Origin: Williamsia sp. CHRR-6
GTDB taxonomy: Bacteria; Actinomycetota; Actinomycetes; Mycobacteriales; Mycobacteriaceae
Assembly: GCF_018474015.1 (NCBI RefSeq)
Contig: NZ_JAHCSG010000002.1
Coordinates: 496,001 to 560,000, forward strand
Direction: 5' to 3'
DNA: 64,000 bases
Shown: positions 48,428 through 58,217 of the stretch, in pieces
How the letters are laid out: every line of letters starts with the position of its first letter
How positions within the stretch are numbered: position 1 is the stretch's first letter
Notes under the pieces: model-generated
The model's input: the letters and a program-made list of their open reading frames with translations, nothing else
Told to the model about the DNA's origin: nothing
The model's database searches: none
Made by a program: the position numbers and the translations under genes

Positions 48428-49816
48428 TCAGATCTTGGAGAAGGCCTCGGTCAACACCGACCGCAGGATCTGCTCCATCTCGTCGAACTCCGCCTGCCCA
48501 CAGATCAGTGGTGGCGCCAACTGCACCACCGGGTCGCCGCGGTCGTCGGCCCGGCAGTACAGGCCCGCATCGAACAGCGCGTGTGAGAGGAACCCGCGCA
48601 GCACCCGTTCGGATTCCTCGGCGGTGAAGGTCTCCTTGGTGGCCTGATCCTTCACCAACTCGATGCCGTAGAAGTAGCCTTCCCCGCGCACGTCGCCCAC
48701 GATGGGAAGATCCTTGAGACGCTCCAACGTCTTTCGAAACGCCGGTGCGGTGTGCTTGACGTGGTCGGTGATGCCCTCGTTGTCGAAGATGTCGAGGTTG
48801 GCCAGGGCGACGGCCGCCGACACCGGATGCCCGCCGAAGGTGTAGCCGTGGGCGAACGAGGTGATCCCGTCGTCGAAGGGCTCGAAGAGGCGATCGCTGG
48901 CGATCATCGCCCCGATCGGGGAGTAGCCCGAGGTCATGCCCTTGGCGCAGGTGATGATGTCGGGCACGTAGCCGAAGTCGTCGCAGGCGAACATCGATCC
49001 GATCCGGCCGAACGCGCAGATCACCTCGTCGGAGACCAGCAACACGTCGTAGGAGTCGCAGATCTCACGGACTCGCTCGAAGTACCCCGGTGGCGGCGGA
49101 AAACACCCACCGGCGTTCTGAACCGGTTCGAGGAAGACGGCAGCGACGGTGTCAGGGCCCTCGAACTCGATGGCCTCGGCGATCCGGTCGGCGGCCCACC
49201 GCCCGAACGCCTTGGGGTCGTCGCCGTGTTCGGGAGCCCGATAGATGTTGGTGTTGGGGACCCGGAACGCCCCGGGGGTCAGCGGCTCGAAATCCTGCTT
49301 CATCGCCGGGATCCCGGTGATGGCCAGCGCGCCCTGAGGGGTGCCGTGGTAGGCGACTGCACGCGAGATCACCTTGTGCTTGTAGGGCTTTCCCTTCAGC
49401 TTGAAGTACTTCTTGGCCAGCTTCCACGCGCTCTCCACCGCTTCGCCGCCGCCGGTGGTGAAGAAGACCCGGTTCAGATCCCCGGGTGCGTAGTGGGCCA
49501 GCCGCTCGGCCAGTTCCACGGCGGTGGGGGTGGCGTAGGACCACAGCGGGAAGAACCCGAGGGTCTGCGCCTGATTCGCCGCTGCGCGAGCGAGTTCCTC
49601 ACGGCCGTGGCCGATCTGGACCACGAAGAGACCGGACAGTCCGTCGATGTAGCTGCGGCCGCGGTCGTCGAAGATCCGCACGCCTTCGCCGCGGGTGATG
49701 ATGGGTGGGGTGATGCCCTGTCCGTGCCGGGTGAAGTGACCCCACAGATGCCGCGCGCTGCGGGCACCGCGCGAATCGGGTGCGCTGGTGATGTCTGGTT
49801 CGCTGGTGAGTGTCAT
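48428..49816 (-). CDS. Class III aminotransferase (omega-amino acid/diamine:pyruvate type)
   Basis: A 462-residue PLP enzyme. GHGREELARAAANQAQTL and FTTGGGEAVESAWKLAKKYF bind PLP phosphate. VSDEVICAFGRIGSMFAC contains the PLP-pyridine Asp and ITCAKGMTSGYSPIGAM the PLP lysine. GYTFGGHPVSAAVAL closes the site. Similar proteins act on putrescine, beta-alanine or GABA. The ATG at 49816 overlaps the stop of the Lrp-type regulator by ATGA, so regulator and enzyme are coupled. Corresponds to Rv3329. With the adjacent aldehyde dehydrogenase and FAD oxidase it fits amine degradation. Confidence 0.87.
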   Translation of the reverse strand: MTLTSEPDITSAPDSRGARSARHLWGHFTRHGQGITPPIITRGEGVRIFDDRGRSYIDGLSGLFVVQIGHGREELARAAANQAQTLGFFPLWSYATPTAVELAERLAHYAPGDLNRVFFTTGGGEAVESAWKLAKKYFKLKGKPYKHKVISRAVAYHGTPQGALAITGIPAMKQDFEPLTPGAFRVPNTNIYRAPEHGDDPKAFGRWAADRIAEAIEFEGPDTVAAVFLEPVQNAGGCFPPPPGYFERVREICDSYDVLLVSDEVICAFGRIGSMFACDDFGYVPDIITCAKGMTSGYSPIGAMIASDRLFEPFDDGITSFAHGYTFGGHPVSAAVALANLDIFDNEGITDHVKHTAPAFRKTLERLKDLPIVGDVRGEGYFYGIELVKDQATKETFTAEESERVLRGFLSHALFDAGLYCRADDRGDPVVQLAPPLICGQAEFDEMEQILRSVLTEAFSKI

Positions 49817-50265
49817 CGGGTACCCCAATTGTATTGCTGTTTGACAAGTTTCAGGTATACGAGGGTTTCGGTGGCGGTGACCCCCGGCTGGGATCGGATC
49901 TGCTTGTTCAGCAGTTCCAGGAGTGCGTCGTCGTCCTCGCACACTGCCTCGATGATGATGTCGTAGGACCCGGCGGTCAGGACCACATAGTCGATCTGCG
50001 CGATCTGCGCCAACGCCTCGGCCACCACCACCGAGTCGCCAGTGCATCGGATGCCGATCATGGCCTGGCGCGAGAAACCAACCCGCAGTGGATCGGTCAC
50101 CGCCACGATTTGCAGCAATCCACTGTCGCTGAGTTTTTGGACACGGTTGCGCACGGCCGCCTCAGACAAACCCACCGACTTGCCCACCGAGGCATAGGAC
50201 CTACGCCCGTCGGTCTGCAGTGCTTCGATGATCTTGCGTGAGATGTCGTCGAGCTCCTTGGCCAC
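49813..50265 (-). CDS. Lrp/AsnC family transcriptional regulator
   Basis: A 150-residue regulator. The N-terminal winged helix-turn-helix (DDISRKIIEALQTDGRRSYA, then VGKSVGLSEAAVRNRVQKL) is followed by the RAM/AsnC ligand domain (VVVAEALAQIAQIDYVVLTA and DIIIEAVCEDDDALLELLNK). It overlaps the aminotransferase gene downstream and is divergent from the aldehyde dehydrogenase. It probably senses an amino acid or amine and controls both directions from the shared 109-base region. Confidence 0.92.
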   Translation of the reverse strand: MAKELDDISRKIIEALQTDGRRSYASVGKSVGLSEAAVRNRVQKLSDSGLLQIVAVTDPLRVGFSRQAMIGIRCTGDSVVVAEALAQIAQIDYVVLTAGSYDIIIEAVCEDDDALLELLNKQIRSQPGVTATETLVYLKLVKQQYNWGTR

Positions 50266-50281
50266 CGAGCAATCGTGACGT

Positions 50282-50315
50282 AATCAGTGGTTTTCTGCAA
50301 CCGAAATGACTGATT
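50282..50315. promoter_or_regulatory. Candidate Lrp operator (inverted repeat)
   Basis: AATCAGT at 50282-50288 and its exact complement ACTGATT at 50309-50315 flank an AT-richer 20-base centre in the divergent promoter between the lrp-type gene and the aldehyde dehydrogenase. Position suggests autoregulation and control of the catabolic genes. Confidence 0.5.
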
Positions 50316-50374
50316 CTGTTGTTTGGTGCTTCATTCGCCGCGAATTCGAGCTGGCACGCCTAGCATCGGGGGGC

Positions 50375-51874
50375 ATGACCTGCTCCCACGCCGCCGGCTG
50401 GATCGCCGGATCGGCTCACGCATTCCACGGCCTCGAGCACTCGGTGATCGACCCGGCCACCGGCGAGGCCGTCGCGACGATGCATCTGGCCGAACCCGCC
50501 GACGTGGACGCCGCCGTCGAGGTGGCGCGCGGTGCCCTACCGGGCTGGTCGAGCGCCACGCCGGCGCACCGATCGTCGGTGTTGGCACAGTTGGCTCGCC
50601 GGATGGCCGACTCCGCTGATGAACTGGCCGAACAAGAGGTGGCTCAGACCGGCAAGACCATCCGGATGGCCACCGAGTTCGACGTGCCCGGGTCGGTGGA
50701 CAACGCCGATTTCTTCGCCGGGGTGGCGCGCAACCTCGAGGGAAAGGCGAGCGCTGAATACTCCGCTGATCACACCTCCTGGATCCGTCGCGAGGCCATC
50801 GGGGTGGTCGGAAGCATCACCCCATGGAACTATCCGCTGCAGATGGCGGTGTGGAAGGTGTTGCCCGCGTTGGCCGCCGGCTGTTCGGTGGTGCTCAAAC
50901 CAGCCGAGCTGACGCCGCTGACCACACTGACATTGGCTCGGCTGGCCACCGAGGCCGGTCTGCCCGACGGGGTGTTGTCGGTCATCACCGGGACCGGACC
51001 GCAGGTGGGTGCGGCCATCGCCGGACACCCCGGGGTCGACCTGGTCACGTTCACCGGGTCCACCGCCGTGGGCCGATCGGTGATGGCCGCCGCCGCGACC
51101 AACGGCACGCGGGTGCAGCTCGAGCTGGGCGGCAAGGCGCCCTTCGTGGTCTTCGACGACGCCGATGTGCAGGCGGCGATCCACGGGGCGGTGGCGGCGG
51201 CCCTGATCAACGGCGGCCAGGACTGCACCGCGGCTACCCGGGCCATCGTGGCTCGCCCGGTGTGCGACGAGTTCGTCGCCGGGGTGGCCGAGGTGATGGC
51301 GCAGGTCGTCGTCGGCGATCCGCGCGACCCGGCGACCGACATGGGATCGCTGATCTCCATCGCCCACCGCGACCGGGTGGCTGCGCTCGTCGAACATGCA
51401 CGCGCCGAGGGGATTCGGGTGGTCACCGGTGGCACGGTGCCCTCGGGTGCAGGTGCGTTCTATCCGCCGACGCTGTTGGCCGAGGTGACCCCCGCAGCGA
51501 AGGTCTTCACCACCGAGGTGTTCGGTCCGGTGCTCACCGTCACCGCCGTCGACGACGACGACACCGCTATCGGCCTGGCCAACGACACCCCCTACGGTCT
51601 GGCCGCGTCGGCCTGGACCCGTGACGTGTACCGGGCGCAGCGGGCGTCGCGCGAGATCCGGGCGGGCTGCGTGTGGATCAACGACCACATCCCGATCATC
51701 AGCGAGATGCCGCACGGTGGGATGGGGGCCTCGGGATTCGGCAAGGACATGTCCACCTACTCCCTCGACGAGTACCTGGCCATCAAACACGTGATGAGTG
51801 ACATCACCGCGGTGGCCCGCAAGCCCTGGCACCGAACGGTGTTCACCGGAGACGGTGGCGGGTCAGATGATTGA
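50375..51874 (+). CDS. Aldehyde dehydrogenase, aminobutyraldehyde dehydrogenase-like
   Basis: A 499-residue NAD(P)-dependent aldehyde dehydrogenase. GVVGSITPWNYPLQMAVWK forms part of the active site, VVLKPAELTPL binds cofactor and FTGSTAVGRSV follows. LELGGKAPFVVF carries the general-base Glu, and GGQDCTAATR contains the catalytic Cys. The sequence is closest in style to gamma-aminobutyraldehyde and betaine-aldehyde dehydrogenases (PatD/BetB). The ATG at 50375 is chosen over 50306. It overlaps the following FAD oxidase by 8 bases. Confidence 0.88.
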   Translation: MTCSHAAGWIAGSAHAFHGLEHSVIDPATGEAVATMHLAEPADVDAAVEVARGALPGWSSATPAHRSSVLAQLARRMADSADELAEQEVAQTGKTIRMATEFDVPGSVDNADFFAGVARNLEGKASAEYSADHTSWIRREAIGVVGSITPWNYPLQMAVWKVLPALAAGCSVVLKPAELTPLTTLTLARLATEAGLPDGVLSVITGTGPQVGAAIAGHPGVDLVTFTGSTAVGRSVMAAAATNGTRVQLELGGKAPFVVFDDADVQAAIHGAVAAALINGGQDCTAATRAIVARPVCDEFVAGVAEVMAQVVVGDPRDPATDMGSLISIAHRDRVAALVEHARAEGIRVVTGGTVPSGAGAFYPPTLLAEVTPAAKVFTTEVFGPVLTVTAVDDDDTAIGLANDTPYGLAASAWTRDVYRAQRASREIRAGCVWINDHIPIISEMPHGGMGASGFGKDMSTYSLDEYLAIKHVMSDITAVARKPWHRTVFTGDGGGSDD

Positions 51875-53300
51875 GTCTGATACCCGCGACTGGCTCGAGG
51901 TGCCCACTGATCGCGGGTGGCAGATGATCTCCGGCGCGACCCGCGCCTCGTTCTGGCTCGACCGTCCCGAGCGGCCCGATCCGCGACCGGCACTGGTGGG
52001 CGACCTCGACACCGACCTGCTGGTGATCGGTGCCGGTTTCACCGGGCTGTGGACTGCGGTCATCGCGGCCGAGGAGAACCCGGGTCGCCGCATCGTGGTG
52101 GTCGAGGCAGATCGGATCGCCGAGGGTGCGTCAGGCCGCAACGGCGGGTTCTGCTCGGCCAGCCTCACCCACGGGCTGGCCAACGGGGTGGCGCGCCACC
52201 GTGACGAGCTCGCGACGCTGCTGACGATGGGCGTGCAGACGCTCGACGAGATCGAGAAATCGTTGGTGCGTCTCGGGGTCGATGCGGACGCTGAGCGCGT
52301 CGGCGAGCTCGACATCGCCAACCACGATTGGCAGCTCGATCAGCTACGCGAACACTGCGACACCGCAGCGCAATTCGGTCTTCCCGATGTGTTGCTCGAC
52401 ACCGATGCCGCCCGCGCGACCATCGCCTCGCCGATGGTTCTCGGCGCCACCTTCGACCCGCACGTGATGATGCTGGATCCGGCGCGGCTGGCCTGGGGTC
52501 TTGCAGCAGCCGCCGAGCGGTTGGGTGTGCACATCGCCGAACACACTGCGGTGACCGGAATCTCGCGCAGCCGGGGGCGTGTACGCGTCAGCACCGCAAT
52601 CGGGTCGATCACGGCTGATCGCGTGGTGGTGGCGACCGGTGCCGCGCGACCGCTGCGCCGCCGTGACCGGTGGGCCACGGTGCCGGTCTGGGACTACGTC
52701 CTGATGACCGAGCCGCTGTCGCCGCAGCAGCGCGCGGCCATCGGGTGGTCGGGGCGAGAAGGTCTTGCCGACTGCGGATCTCGCTTCCATTACTTCCGAC
52801 TCACCGCCGACGACCGCATCCTCTTCGGTGGGTGGGATGCTCTGTACCGCTTCGGATCTGACCGCGACGTCCGGTACCAGCAGGATGACCGCGAGTTCGC
52901 GCTGCTCGCCGAGCATCTCGTGCAGATGTTCCCGCAACTCGATGGTGTCGGCATCAGCCACCGTTGGGGTGGTGCCATCGACACCTGCACCCGATTCTCG
53001 GCCTATTGGGATCTTGGCCTGGGCGGGCGGGTGGTGTCGGTACTCGGCTTCACCGGTCTCGGTGTCGGCGCATCGCATTTCGCAGCGCGCACCGCCCTCG
53101 ACCTCGTCGACGGACGCGACACCGAACGCACCCGCCTGTCGATGGTGCGGCGGCGACCCCTGCCATTCCCGCCCGAACCAATGCGCTGGATCGGGATCAC
53201 CATCACGCGCCGGGAATTCGCTCGGATGGATCGCAACCGTGGCCGGCGTGGCTGGTGGCTGCGCACGATGGACGCGCTGGGTCTGGGCTTCGACAGCTGA
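51867..53300 (+). CDS. FAD-dependent amine oxidase, PuuB/DAO family
   Basis: A 477-residue flavoprotein of the D-amino-acid oxidase family. TDLLVIGAGFTGLWTAVIAA near 48 is the FAD-binding motif, and GASGRNGGFCSASLTHG is the loop typical of gamma-glutamylputrescine oxidase (PuuB). GGAIDTCTRFSAYW and FTGLGVGASHFAARTALDLV lie at the C-terminal FAD site. The ATG at 51867 overlaps the aldehyde dehydrogenase stop. It would release an aldehyde for that dehydrogenase. A short basic C-terminal extension follows the catalytic fold. Confidence 0.84.
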   Translation: MIESDTRDWLEVPTDRGWQMISGATRASFWLDRPERPDPRPALVGDLDTDLLVIGAGFTGLWTAVIAAEENPGRRIVVVEADRIAEGASGRNGGFCSASLTHGLANGVARHRDELATLLTMGVQTLDEIEKSLVRLGVDADAERVGELDIANHDWQLDQLREHCDTAAQFGLPDVLLDTDAARATIASPMVLGATFDPHVMMLDPARLAWGLAAAAERLGVHIAEHTAVTGISRSRGRVRVSTAIGSITADRVVVATGAARPLRRRDRWATVPVWDYVLMTEPLSPQQRAAIGWSGREGLADCGSRFHYFRLTADDRILFGGWDALYRFGSDRDVRYQQDDREFALLAEHLVQMFPQLDGVGISHRWGGAIDTCTRFSAYWDLGLGGRVVSVLGFTGLGVGASHFAARTALDLVDGRDTERTRLSMVRRRPLPFPPEPMRWIGITITRREFARMDRNRGRRGWWLRTMDALGLGFDS

Positions 53301-53320
53301 CGCCGCGTCTCCAGGTCTGC

Positions 53321-54454
53321 TCAGTGAAACCGGTTGGGTCGCAGGAAGTCCACATTGACGATCCCGGCGTCACCGCCGAGCGCCTCGGTGGCGGCGACGG
53401 CCCCGAACGCCGGGGCCATCTTGAACCCGGCGCCGGAGAAACCGGTGCCCAGATAGATGCGTTGACTGCCGGGGGCGAACCCCACCAAGCCGTGCCCGTC
53501 ATCGGTGTGCAGATCACCCCACACATCGCTGCGGACGATGGTCGGATACAGGTCGGGGAAGTACTCGGTGGCCGTCGCGATGGTCTCGTCGATCTCGGCC
53601 GCGCTGAGAGCGCGGTCGACGGTGTCGGGATGCTCGCAGGCCGAGCTGCGACCGTCCAGCGTCGCCTTGACGGTGGCCCCGTCGGTGGACGGCGCGCCGT
53701 ACATCGACTTGTCTGCGGTGATCCTGATGAAGATCGGAAAACGACTGGGACTGAACATCTCCGGGTGTCGCGTTGCGAACCAGGTGAGGATGGTCCGATG
53801 CGGTCGCACGTGTGCGCGCAACGACTCGGGCAGTAGTGCACTGGCCCAGCCGCCGGGGCTCAGGATCACTCGCGCGGCGGTGTAGGTGGCCGTGTCGGTA
53901 CTGATGCGGACGCCGCGCGGGGTCTCGGTCACCTCGCCCACCGTGGCGCCGGAGATCACCGTGGCCCCGGCTTCGGTGGCACACCGCACCGCCGACAACA
54001 CCGCCTGATCGGTACGCAGGAAGCCCGCCTCGGGATCGAACACCCCGCACTCATCAGGACCCAGCGCGTGTTGCGGGTAGCGCCGCGACAGCTCGTGGTG
54101 GTCCAGGAACTCGTAGGGGGCGGGCGTGCGTCGGATGGAAGCCAGGAGCTCGGGCAGGTAGCGGCCGTGTTCCTCACCGATCGCCAAGCCGCCGCACTGA
54201 GTGAATATCTCAGCGCCCGAATCGGATTCGAGTTCGCGCCACAACCGCTGTGCGTGCGACAGAATGGGGTGGTAGTCGGCGTCACCACGAAAGGTCATCC
54301 GGAACAGCCGCGTGTCGCCGCCTGCGGCACTACGGGTGTGAGCCGGTGTCGCCGCCTCCAAGCCCAGGACGTCGACACCCGCTCTCGCGGCCTGCCACAG
54401 CGCCATACTGCCCACGCTGCCCACCCCGACGATGGCCAGGTCGACATCGGTCAC
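53321..54454 (-). CDS. Monomeric sarcosine oxidase/SolA-like FAD oxidase
   Basis: A 377-residue flavoprotein. [20 protein letters not shown] binds FAD, and [19 protein letters not shown] matches the S-R-xx-R segment of monomeric sarcosine and N-methyltryptophan oxidases. TKxxP-like substrate residues are not certain. C-terminal [20 protein letters not shown] then KMAP contains the covalent-flavin region, but the usual Cys of sarcosine oxidase is replaced by Ala-Gly at that place. The GTG overlaps the upstream ABC ATPase stop by four bases, so the enzyme is cotranscribed with the transporter and its substrate is probably the transported compound. Confidence 0.82.
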   Translation of the reverse strand: MTDVDLAIVGVGSVGSMALWQAARAGVDVLGLEAATPAHTRSAAGGDTRLFRMTFRGDADYHPILSHAQRLWRELESDSGAEIFTQCGGLAIGEEHGRYLPELLASIRRTPAPYEFLDHHELSRRYPQHALGPDECGVFDPEAGFLRTDQAVLSAVRCATEAGATVISGATVGEVTETPRGVRISTDTATYTAARVILSPGGWASALLPESLRAHVRPHRTILTWFATRHPEMFSPSRFPIFIRITADKSMYGAPSTDGATVKATLDGRSSACEHPDTVDRALSAAEIDETIATATEYFPDLYPTIVRSDVWGDLHTDDGHGLVGFAPGSQRIYLGTGFSGAGFKMAPAFGAVAATEALGGDAGIVNVDFLRPNRFH

Positions 54455-55233
54455 GGCAACACCTTCTCCAAGAACCGTTGGGTACGTTCGTGTTCGGGAT
54501 GGCCGAGCACTGCGGCCGGACTGCCCTGTTCCACGACGACGCCGCCGTCCATGAACACGACCGTGTCGGCGACCTCACGGGCGAAGCCCATTTCGTGGGT
54601 GGCGATCACCATCGTCATGCCCTGGTGCGCCAGGTTTTTCATCACCGCCAGCACCTCTCCCACCCGTTCGGGGTCCAGCGCACTCGTCGGTTCGTCGAAC
54701 AGCATCACCGTCGGTTCCATGGCCAGCGCGCGTGCGATGGCCACCCGCTGTTGCTGCCCGCCGGAGAGCTGCCATGGATAGTGCTCTTCGTGACCGGCCA
54801 TTCCGACGCTGGCCAGCAGGGCGTCGGCGCGCGCGATCACATCGCGTCTGCGTAGCTTCTTCACCAGAACCGGCCCGGCCAGCACATTCTCGCGTGCGGT
54901 CATGGTGGGGAAGAGATTGAACTGCTGAAAGACCATTCCGATCCGGGCGCGCTGGCGCGCTATCTCAGATGGCCGCAGCGCGACCATCTGCTTCTCGGTC
55001 TCCCGGTATCCGACGTGCTCGCCGTTCACCTTCAGCACGCCGTGGTCCACCGGTTCGAGTCCATCGATGCAGCGCAACAGAGTGGACTTGCCCGAGCCGC
55101 TCGGCCCGATCAGACACACGATCTCTCCGCACGCGATGTGCAGGTCGATGGAGCGCAGCACGGTGTTGTCGCCGAAGGACTTGTGCAACGCGCGCGCCTC
55201 GATGGTCCCCACCCCGGCCGTGGCGCCGGTCAT
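54451..55233 (-). CDS. Polar amino acid ABC transporter ATP-binding protein
   Basis: A 260-residue import ATPase of the GlnQ/HisP class. Walker A is [19 protein letters not shown]-loop [15 protein letters not shown], signature [15 protein letters not shown], Walker [15 protein letters not shown] and the switch His is in [13 protein letters not shown]. The ATG at 55233 overlaps the permease stop (ATGA). Part of a substrate-binding protein, permease, ATPase and oxidase operon. Confidence 0.93.
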   Translation of the reverse strand: MTGATAGVGTIEARALHKSFGDNTVLRSIDLHIACGEIVCLIGPSGSGKSTLLRCIDGLEPVDHGVLKVNGEHVGYRETEKQMVALRPSEIARQRARIGMVFQQFNLFPTMTARENVLAGPVLVKKLRRRDVIARADALLASVGMAGHEEHYPWQLSGGQQQRVAIARALAMEPTVMLFDEPTSALDPERVGEVLAVMKNLAHQGMTMVIATHEMGFAREVADTVVFMDGGVVVEQGSPAAVLGHPEHERTQRFLEKVLP

Positions 55234-56156
55234 CGCGCACCCACCGGCACATCGGCGAGATCGAGCGAGGTCTTGACCCGGTTGCGCGAGAGCGAATATC
55301 GCTTCTCCAGCAACGACTGTGGGTAGCTGAGCAGCAGCGTCATGATCAGATACCAGAGGCTCACCACGATCAGCAGTGGGATGGTCTGGTAGTTCTTGGC
55401 GTAGATGAGCTGTGCACTCTGCAGCAGTTCGGCGACACCGAGCACGCTGACCAACGAGGTCTCCTTGAACATACCGATCACCTGGTTGCCCACAGCCGGG
55501 ATGATCGCGGGCATGGCCTGCGGGATGGTCACCTTGCGCAGCCGCGTGAACGAGCTCATACCGAGGGAGTCGGCCGCTTCGAGTTGCCCGGCGGGGACCG
55601 AGGCGAATCCGCCGCGGATGATCTCGGCGAGGTAAGCAGCCTCGTTGAGGGACAGGCCGATGATTGCTGCGGTCGTCGCGCTCATCAACCGGTTGACGTC
55701 GACCTGATGGGAGAAGTCGGTGAACGGGACACCGACGGAGATGTCGGGGTAGAGCGCGGCGATGTTGAACCAGAAGATGAGCTGCACCAGCACCGGCGTG
55801 CCGCGGAAGAACGTGGTGTAGCCCTGGGCGAGCAGGCGCAGCGGGAGGAACGGCGAGACCCGCAGCATGGCGACGAACAACCCGATGATCGTTCCGAAGA
55901 ACATCGCGGCCGCGGTCAGCGTGATGGTCAGGCCGAGGCCTCGCATGATGGTGTCGGCGGTGAAATACTTTGCCACCACACCGAACTGGTAGTTGTCGTT
56001 GGTCACCAGCGTGTGCGCCACCGCACCGATCACCCCGGCGCACAATGCCCAGGCGGCATATTCGAGCAGGGCAGGACGTCGGATCCTGGGTTTGGCGAGA
56101 GTCGCGGCGTCGGAGTCGGTCAGCGTCGACATGGTGTCGACCGTCCGATCTGCCAT
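55230..56156 (-). CDS. Polar amino acid ABC transporter permease
   Basis: A 308-residue HisM/GlnP-type permease with five to six helices. The EAA coupling loop reads [20 protein letters not shown] (about residues 210-230). [20 protein letters not shown] begins the BPD-transport domain, and [15 protein letters not shown] is characteristic of the family. A longer than usual N-terminal region includes one extra helix. The ATG at 56156 follows AAGGGG; a GTG-type start at 56201 is less likely. Confidence 0.92.
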   Translation of the reverse strand: MADRTVDTMSTLTDSDAATLAKPRIRRPALLEYAAWALCAGVIGAVAHTLVTNDNYQFGVVAKYFTADTIMRGLGLTITLTAAAMFFGTIIGLFVAMLRVSPFLPLRLLAQGYTTFFRGTPVLVQLIFWFNIAALYPDISVGVPFTDFSHQVDVNRLMSATTAAIIGLSLNEAAYLAEIIRGGFASVPAGQLEAADSLGMSSFTRLRKVTIPQAMPAIIPAVGNQVIGMFKETSLVSVLGVAELLQSAQLIYAKNYQTIPLLIVVSLWYLIMTLLLSYPQSLLEKRYSLSRNRVKTSLDLADVPVGAR

Positions 56157-56228
56157 CGGATGCCCCTTCTGTAATCGCCCTGGTGTGTCGGGGTCGTCCA
56201 CGTTGGGTTGCCTCCTGGGATGGGTGGT

Positions 56229-57155
56229 CTACTTGGTCAGCAGTTCTGCGTTCTCGATGGCGCCGGTCTCCAGGCCCCAGCGAGCCAACGCGGCCTTGTA
56301 CGCCGGGGTGGCCATGATGGCGGTGAGTGCCTTCTGAATCGCCGGGCCGAGGCTCGAGCCCTTCTTCACCCCTAGGGCCACGACGTCATCGCCCTCGGTC
56401 TTCTCGTACTGCGGGGTGGTGAGCTCGAAGAGGTCCGGCTTCTCCTTGGCGGCGAACCCGACCTGCGGGGTGTCGCCGAAGAGCCCGTCGACCCGCTTGG
56501 ACGCGATCTGCGTCAGCGCCCCCTGAACGTCGGGTAGCACCACGGTTTGTACAGCGGGTTTGCCCGACTCGGTGCACTGCTTGCTCAGCTGGGGGAGGTA
56601 GGTCTCCTGTTGCGTGGAGCCGACCGTGACCGCGATCTTCTTCCCGCACACTTTGTTTCCGACCAGGCTCAGGCCTTCGGGGTTGCCCTTGGTGGTGACC
56701 AACGACGATCCGTCGGCCCAGTAGGTCACCATGTCGAGAACCTTCAGTCGCTCTGCGGTAGGCGTGAGGTTGGTGGCTGTGAAGTCGTAGCGACCCGAGG
56801 CGATGCCGGGGATCACGTTGTCGAACGGCACGTTCTTCACGTCCACCCGCAGTCCGAGGGCCTGCCCGATCAACTTCCCGATGTCGACGTTGTACCCGAT
56901 CGGCGTCTTGTTGTCGGTGTCGAGGTAGGACGTCGGAGGGTACTTCAGGTCGAGCGCCAGGCTCAGGCTGCCGCGGGCCTTGGCCTCGGCGGGTAGGAGA
57001 GCGGCGGCCGCAGCGTCGACGCCCACCGTGGGCAGCGCGGCCTGACTGGTGCTGCCCGGCCCTGTCGACGAGTCGCCGTCGTCAGTGCTGCAGGCGGCGC
57101 TCAATAGCAGAGCCGGGATGGTCACCGCGAGCGCTAGACGTCGTACGAGAGCCAT
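56229..57155 (-). CDS. Amino acid ABC transporter substrate-binding lipoprotein
   Basis: A 308-residue SBP_bac_3 protein. The lipoprotein signal is [16 protein letters not shown], with the lipidated Cys near 22. The periplasmic-binding fold contains [57 protein letters not shown] and [13 protein letters not shown]. It delivers a small amine or amino acid to the permease encoded 72 bases downstream. A GAAAGGA ribosome site precedes the ATG. The long upstream region carries a candidate GntR operator. Confidence 0.92.
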   Translation of the reverse strand: MALVRRLALAVTIPALLLSAACSTDDGDSSTGPGSTSQAALPTVGVDAAAAALLPAEAKARGSLSLALDLKYPPTSYLDTDNKTPIGYNVDIGKLIGQALGLRVDVKNVPFDNVIPGIASGRYDFTATNLTPTAERLKVLDMVTYWADGSSLVTTKGNPEGLSLVGNKVCGKKIAVTVGSTQQETYLPQLSKQCTESGKPAVQTVVLPDVQGALTQIASKRVDGLFGDTPQVGFAAKEKPDLFELTTPQYEKTEGDDVVALGVKKGSSLGPAIQKALTAIMATPAYKAALARWGLETGAIENAELLTK

Positions 57156-57254
57156 GGTGCTCGTCCTTTCACAGTTGCGAAGCCAGGATGCCGTGCGCCG
57201 AGACGGGGGCTGGCGTGCTTCGCTTTGGTGGTATCCAAGCACGGTATCGGAAAG

Positions 57255-57273
57255 ATTGTCGACCGTATACGGT
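57255..57273. promoter_or_regulatory. Candidate GntR operator at the transporter promoter
   Basis: ATTGTCGACCGT (57255-57266) overlaps the perfect palindrome ACCGTATACGGT (57262-57273), about 100 bases before the binding-protein gene. The first 12-mer recurs, inverted, at 58139-58150 on the other side of the GntR gene. Confidence 0.55.
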
Positions 57274-57369
57274 TTCAAGATTGTTTCGTCTGACGCGCGG
57301 TCGACCGAGTACGTCGATGCACTGCGCACGTCATCGCGCCCGAGCAGCGAAGGCGTGCGGGCGCGACGG

Positions 57370-58044
57370 TCAGCGCGCAGGCGGGGCGGTGAGGTTGCGG
57401 GCGGCGGCAGTGAGGTGATCGACGATGGCGGCCTGCAGCCCCTCGCCGTCGCTGCGTGCGAGCAGGTCGACGAGCACCTGGTGATCATCGATGATCTCGG
57501 TACCCGAGGGCCGGGCCAGCTCGAGGCGGTTGATGCACGTGAGCGCCTGCGCAGAGAGGATGGTGTAGGCGTCGGTGAGTCGGGAGTTCTGTGCGGCCGC
57601 GACGAAGGTGCGATGGAATTCCAGGTCGGCTGCCGAGACCAGCCTACGGTCGTTTCGGCCGACCGCACGGCGCAGCTCGTCGAGGCATGTGCGCAGCTCA
57701 TCGCAGGCGCGGGCGGTTTGCGGGCCACGGTCGAGGATGCGTTTGGCCGCGTGCGTCTCGATCGCGACCCGAGCGTCGTATATCTCCCAGATGTCGGCGC
57801 TGGAGAAGGTGACGACCGAGACCCCACGGTTGCGAGCGGCAACCAGTAATTGTTGCTGAACCAGTTGCTGCAGCGCCTCGCGCACCGGCGCACGCGAGAC
57901 GCCGAGCAATTCTGCGATCCGCGCTTCGGCGAGCTGCTCGCCGGGTGCCAGCTCGCCTTCGATGATCATCTGTCGTAGCTCGGCCACGATGCGGGCAGAG
58001 GTGGACTTGCGTTCCAGGGTGCGGAGACTGTCCAGGCCGGCCAT
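57370..58044 (-). CDS. GntR/FCD family transcriptional regulator
   Basis: A 224-residue repressor-type regulator. The N-terminal winged helix (IVAELRQMIIEGELAPGEQL, then AELLGVSRAPVREALQQLV) is followed by an all-helical FCD effector domain with putative metal ligands (Asp, and His in DLEFHRTFVAA and DDHQVLVDLL). The ATG at 58044 is three codons after an alternative GTG at 58053. It sits between the transporter operon and the HAD-oxidase-dehydrogenase operon and probably controls both through the shared 12-mer. Confidence 0.9.
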   Translation of the reverse strand: MAGLDSLRTLERKSTSARIVAELRQMIIEGELAPGEQLAEARIAELLGVSRAPVREALQQLVQQQLLVAARNRGVSVVTFSSADIWEIYDARVAIETHAAKRILDRGPQTARACDELRTCLDELRRAVGRNDRRLVSAADLEFHRTFVAAAQNSRLTDAYTILSAQALTCINRLELARPSGTEIIDDHQVLVDLLARSDGEGLQAAIVDHLTAAARNLTAPPAR

Positions 58045-58138
58045 CGCGCCCACTTTCCTCGGGTGCGCTCACCGAGCGCCATGTATGTACTGGACAATCC
58101 TCACGTCGGCGGGGGCGTGTGTCAAACGGATTCAGTCG

Positions 58139-58150
58139 ACGGTCGACAAT
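58139..58150. promoter_or_regulatory. Second copy of GntR-linked 12-mer
   Basis: ACGGTCGACAAT is the exact reverse complement of the 12-mer at 57255-57266. It lies about 70 bases before the HAD gene start and about 95 bases before the GntR start in the divergent region. Confidence 0.5.
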
Positions 58151-58217
58151 ATGCCGCCCTGGCGATACGGTAGGCCGTCAGATCGTGCGTAAGCACTCTC
58201 CCCACGGAAGGACTGCA

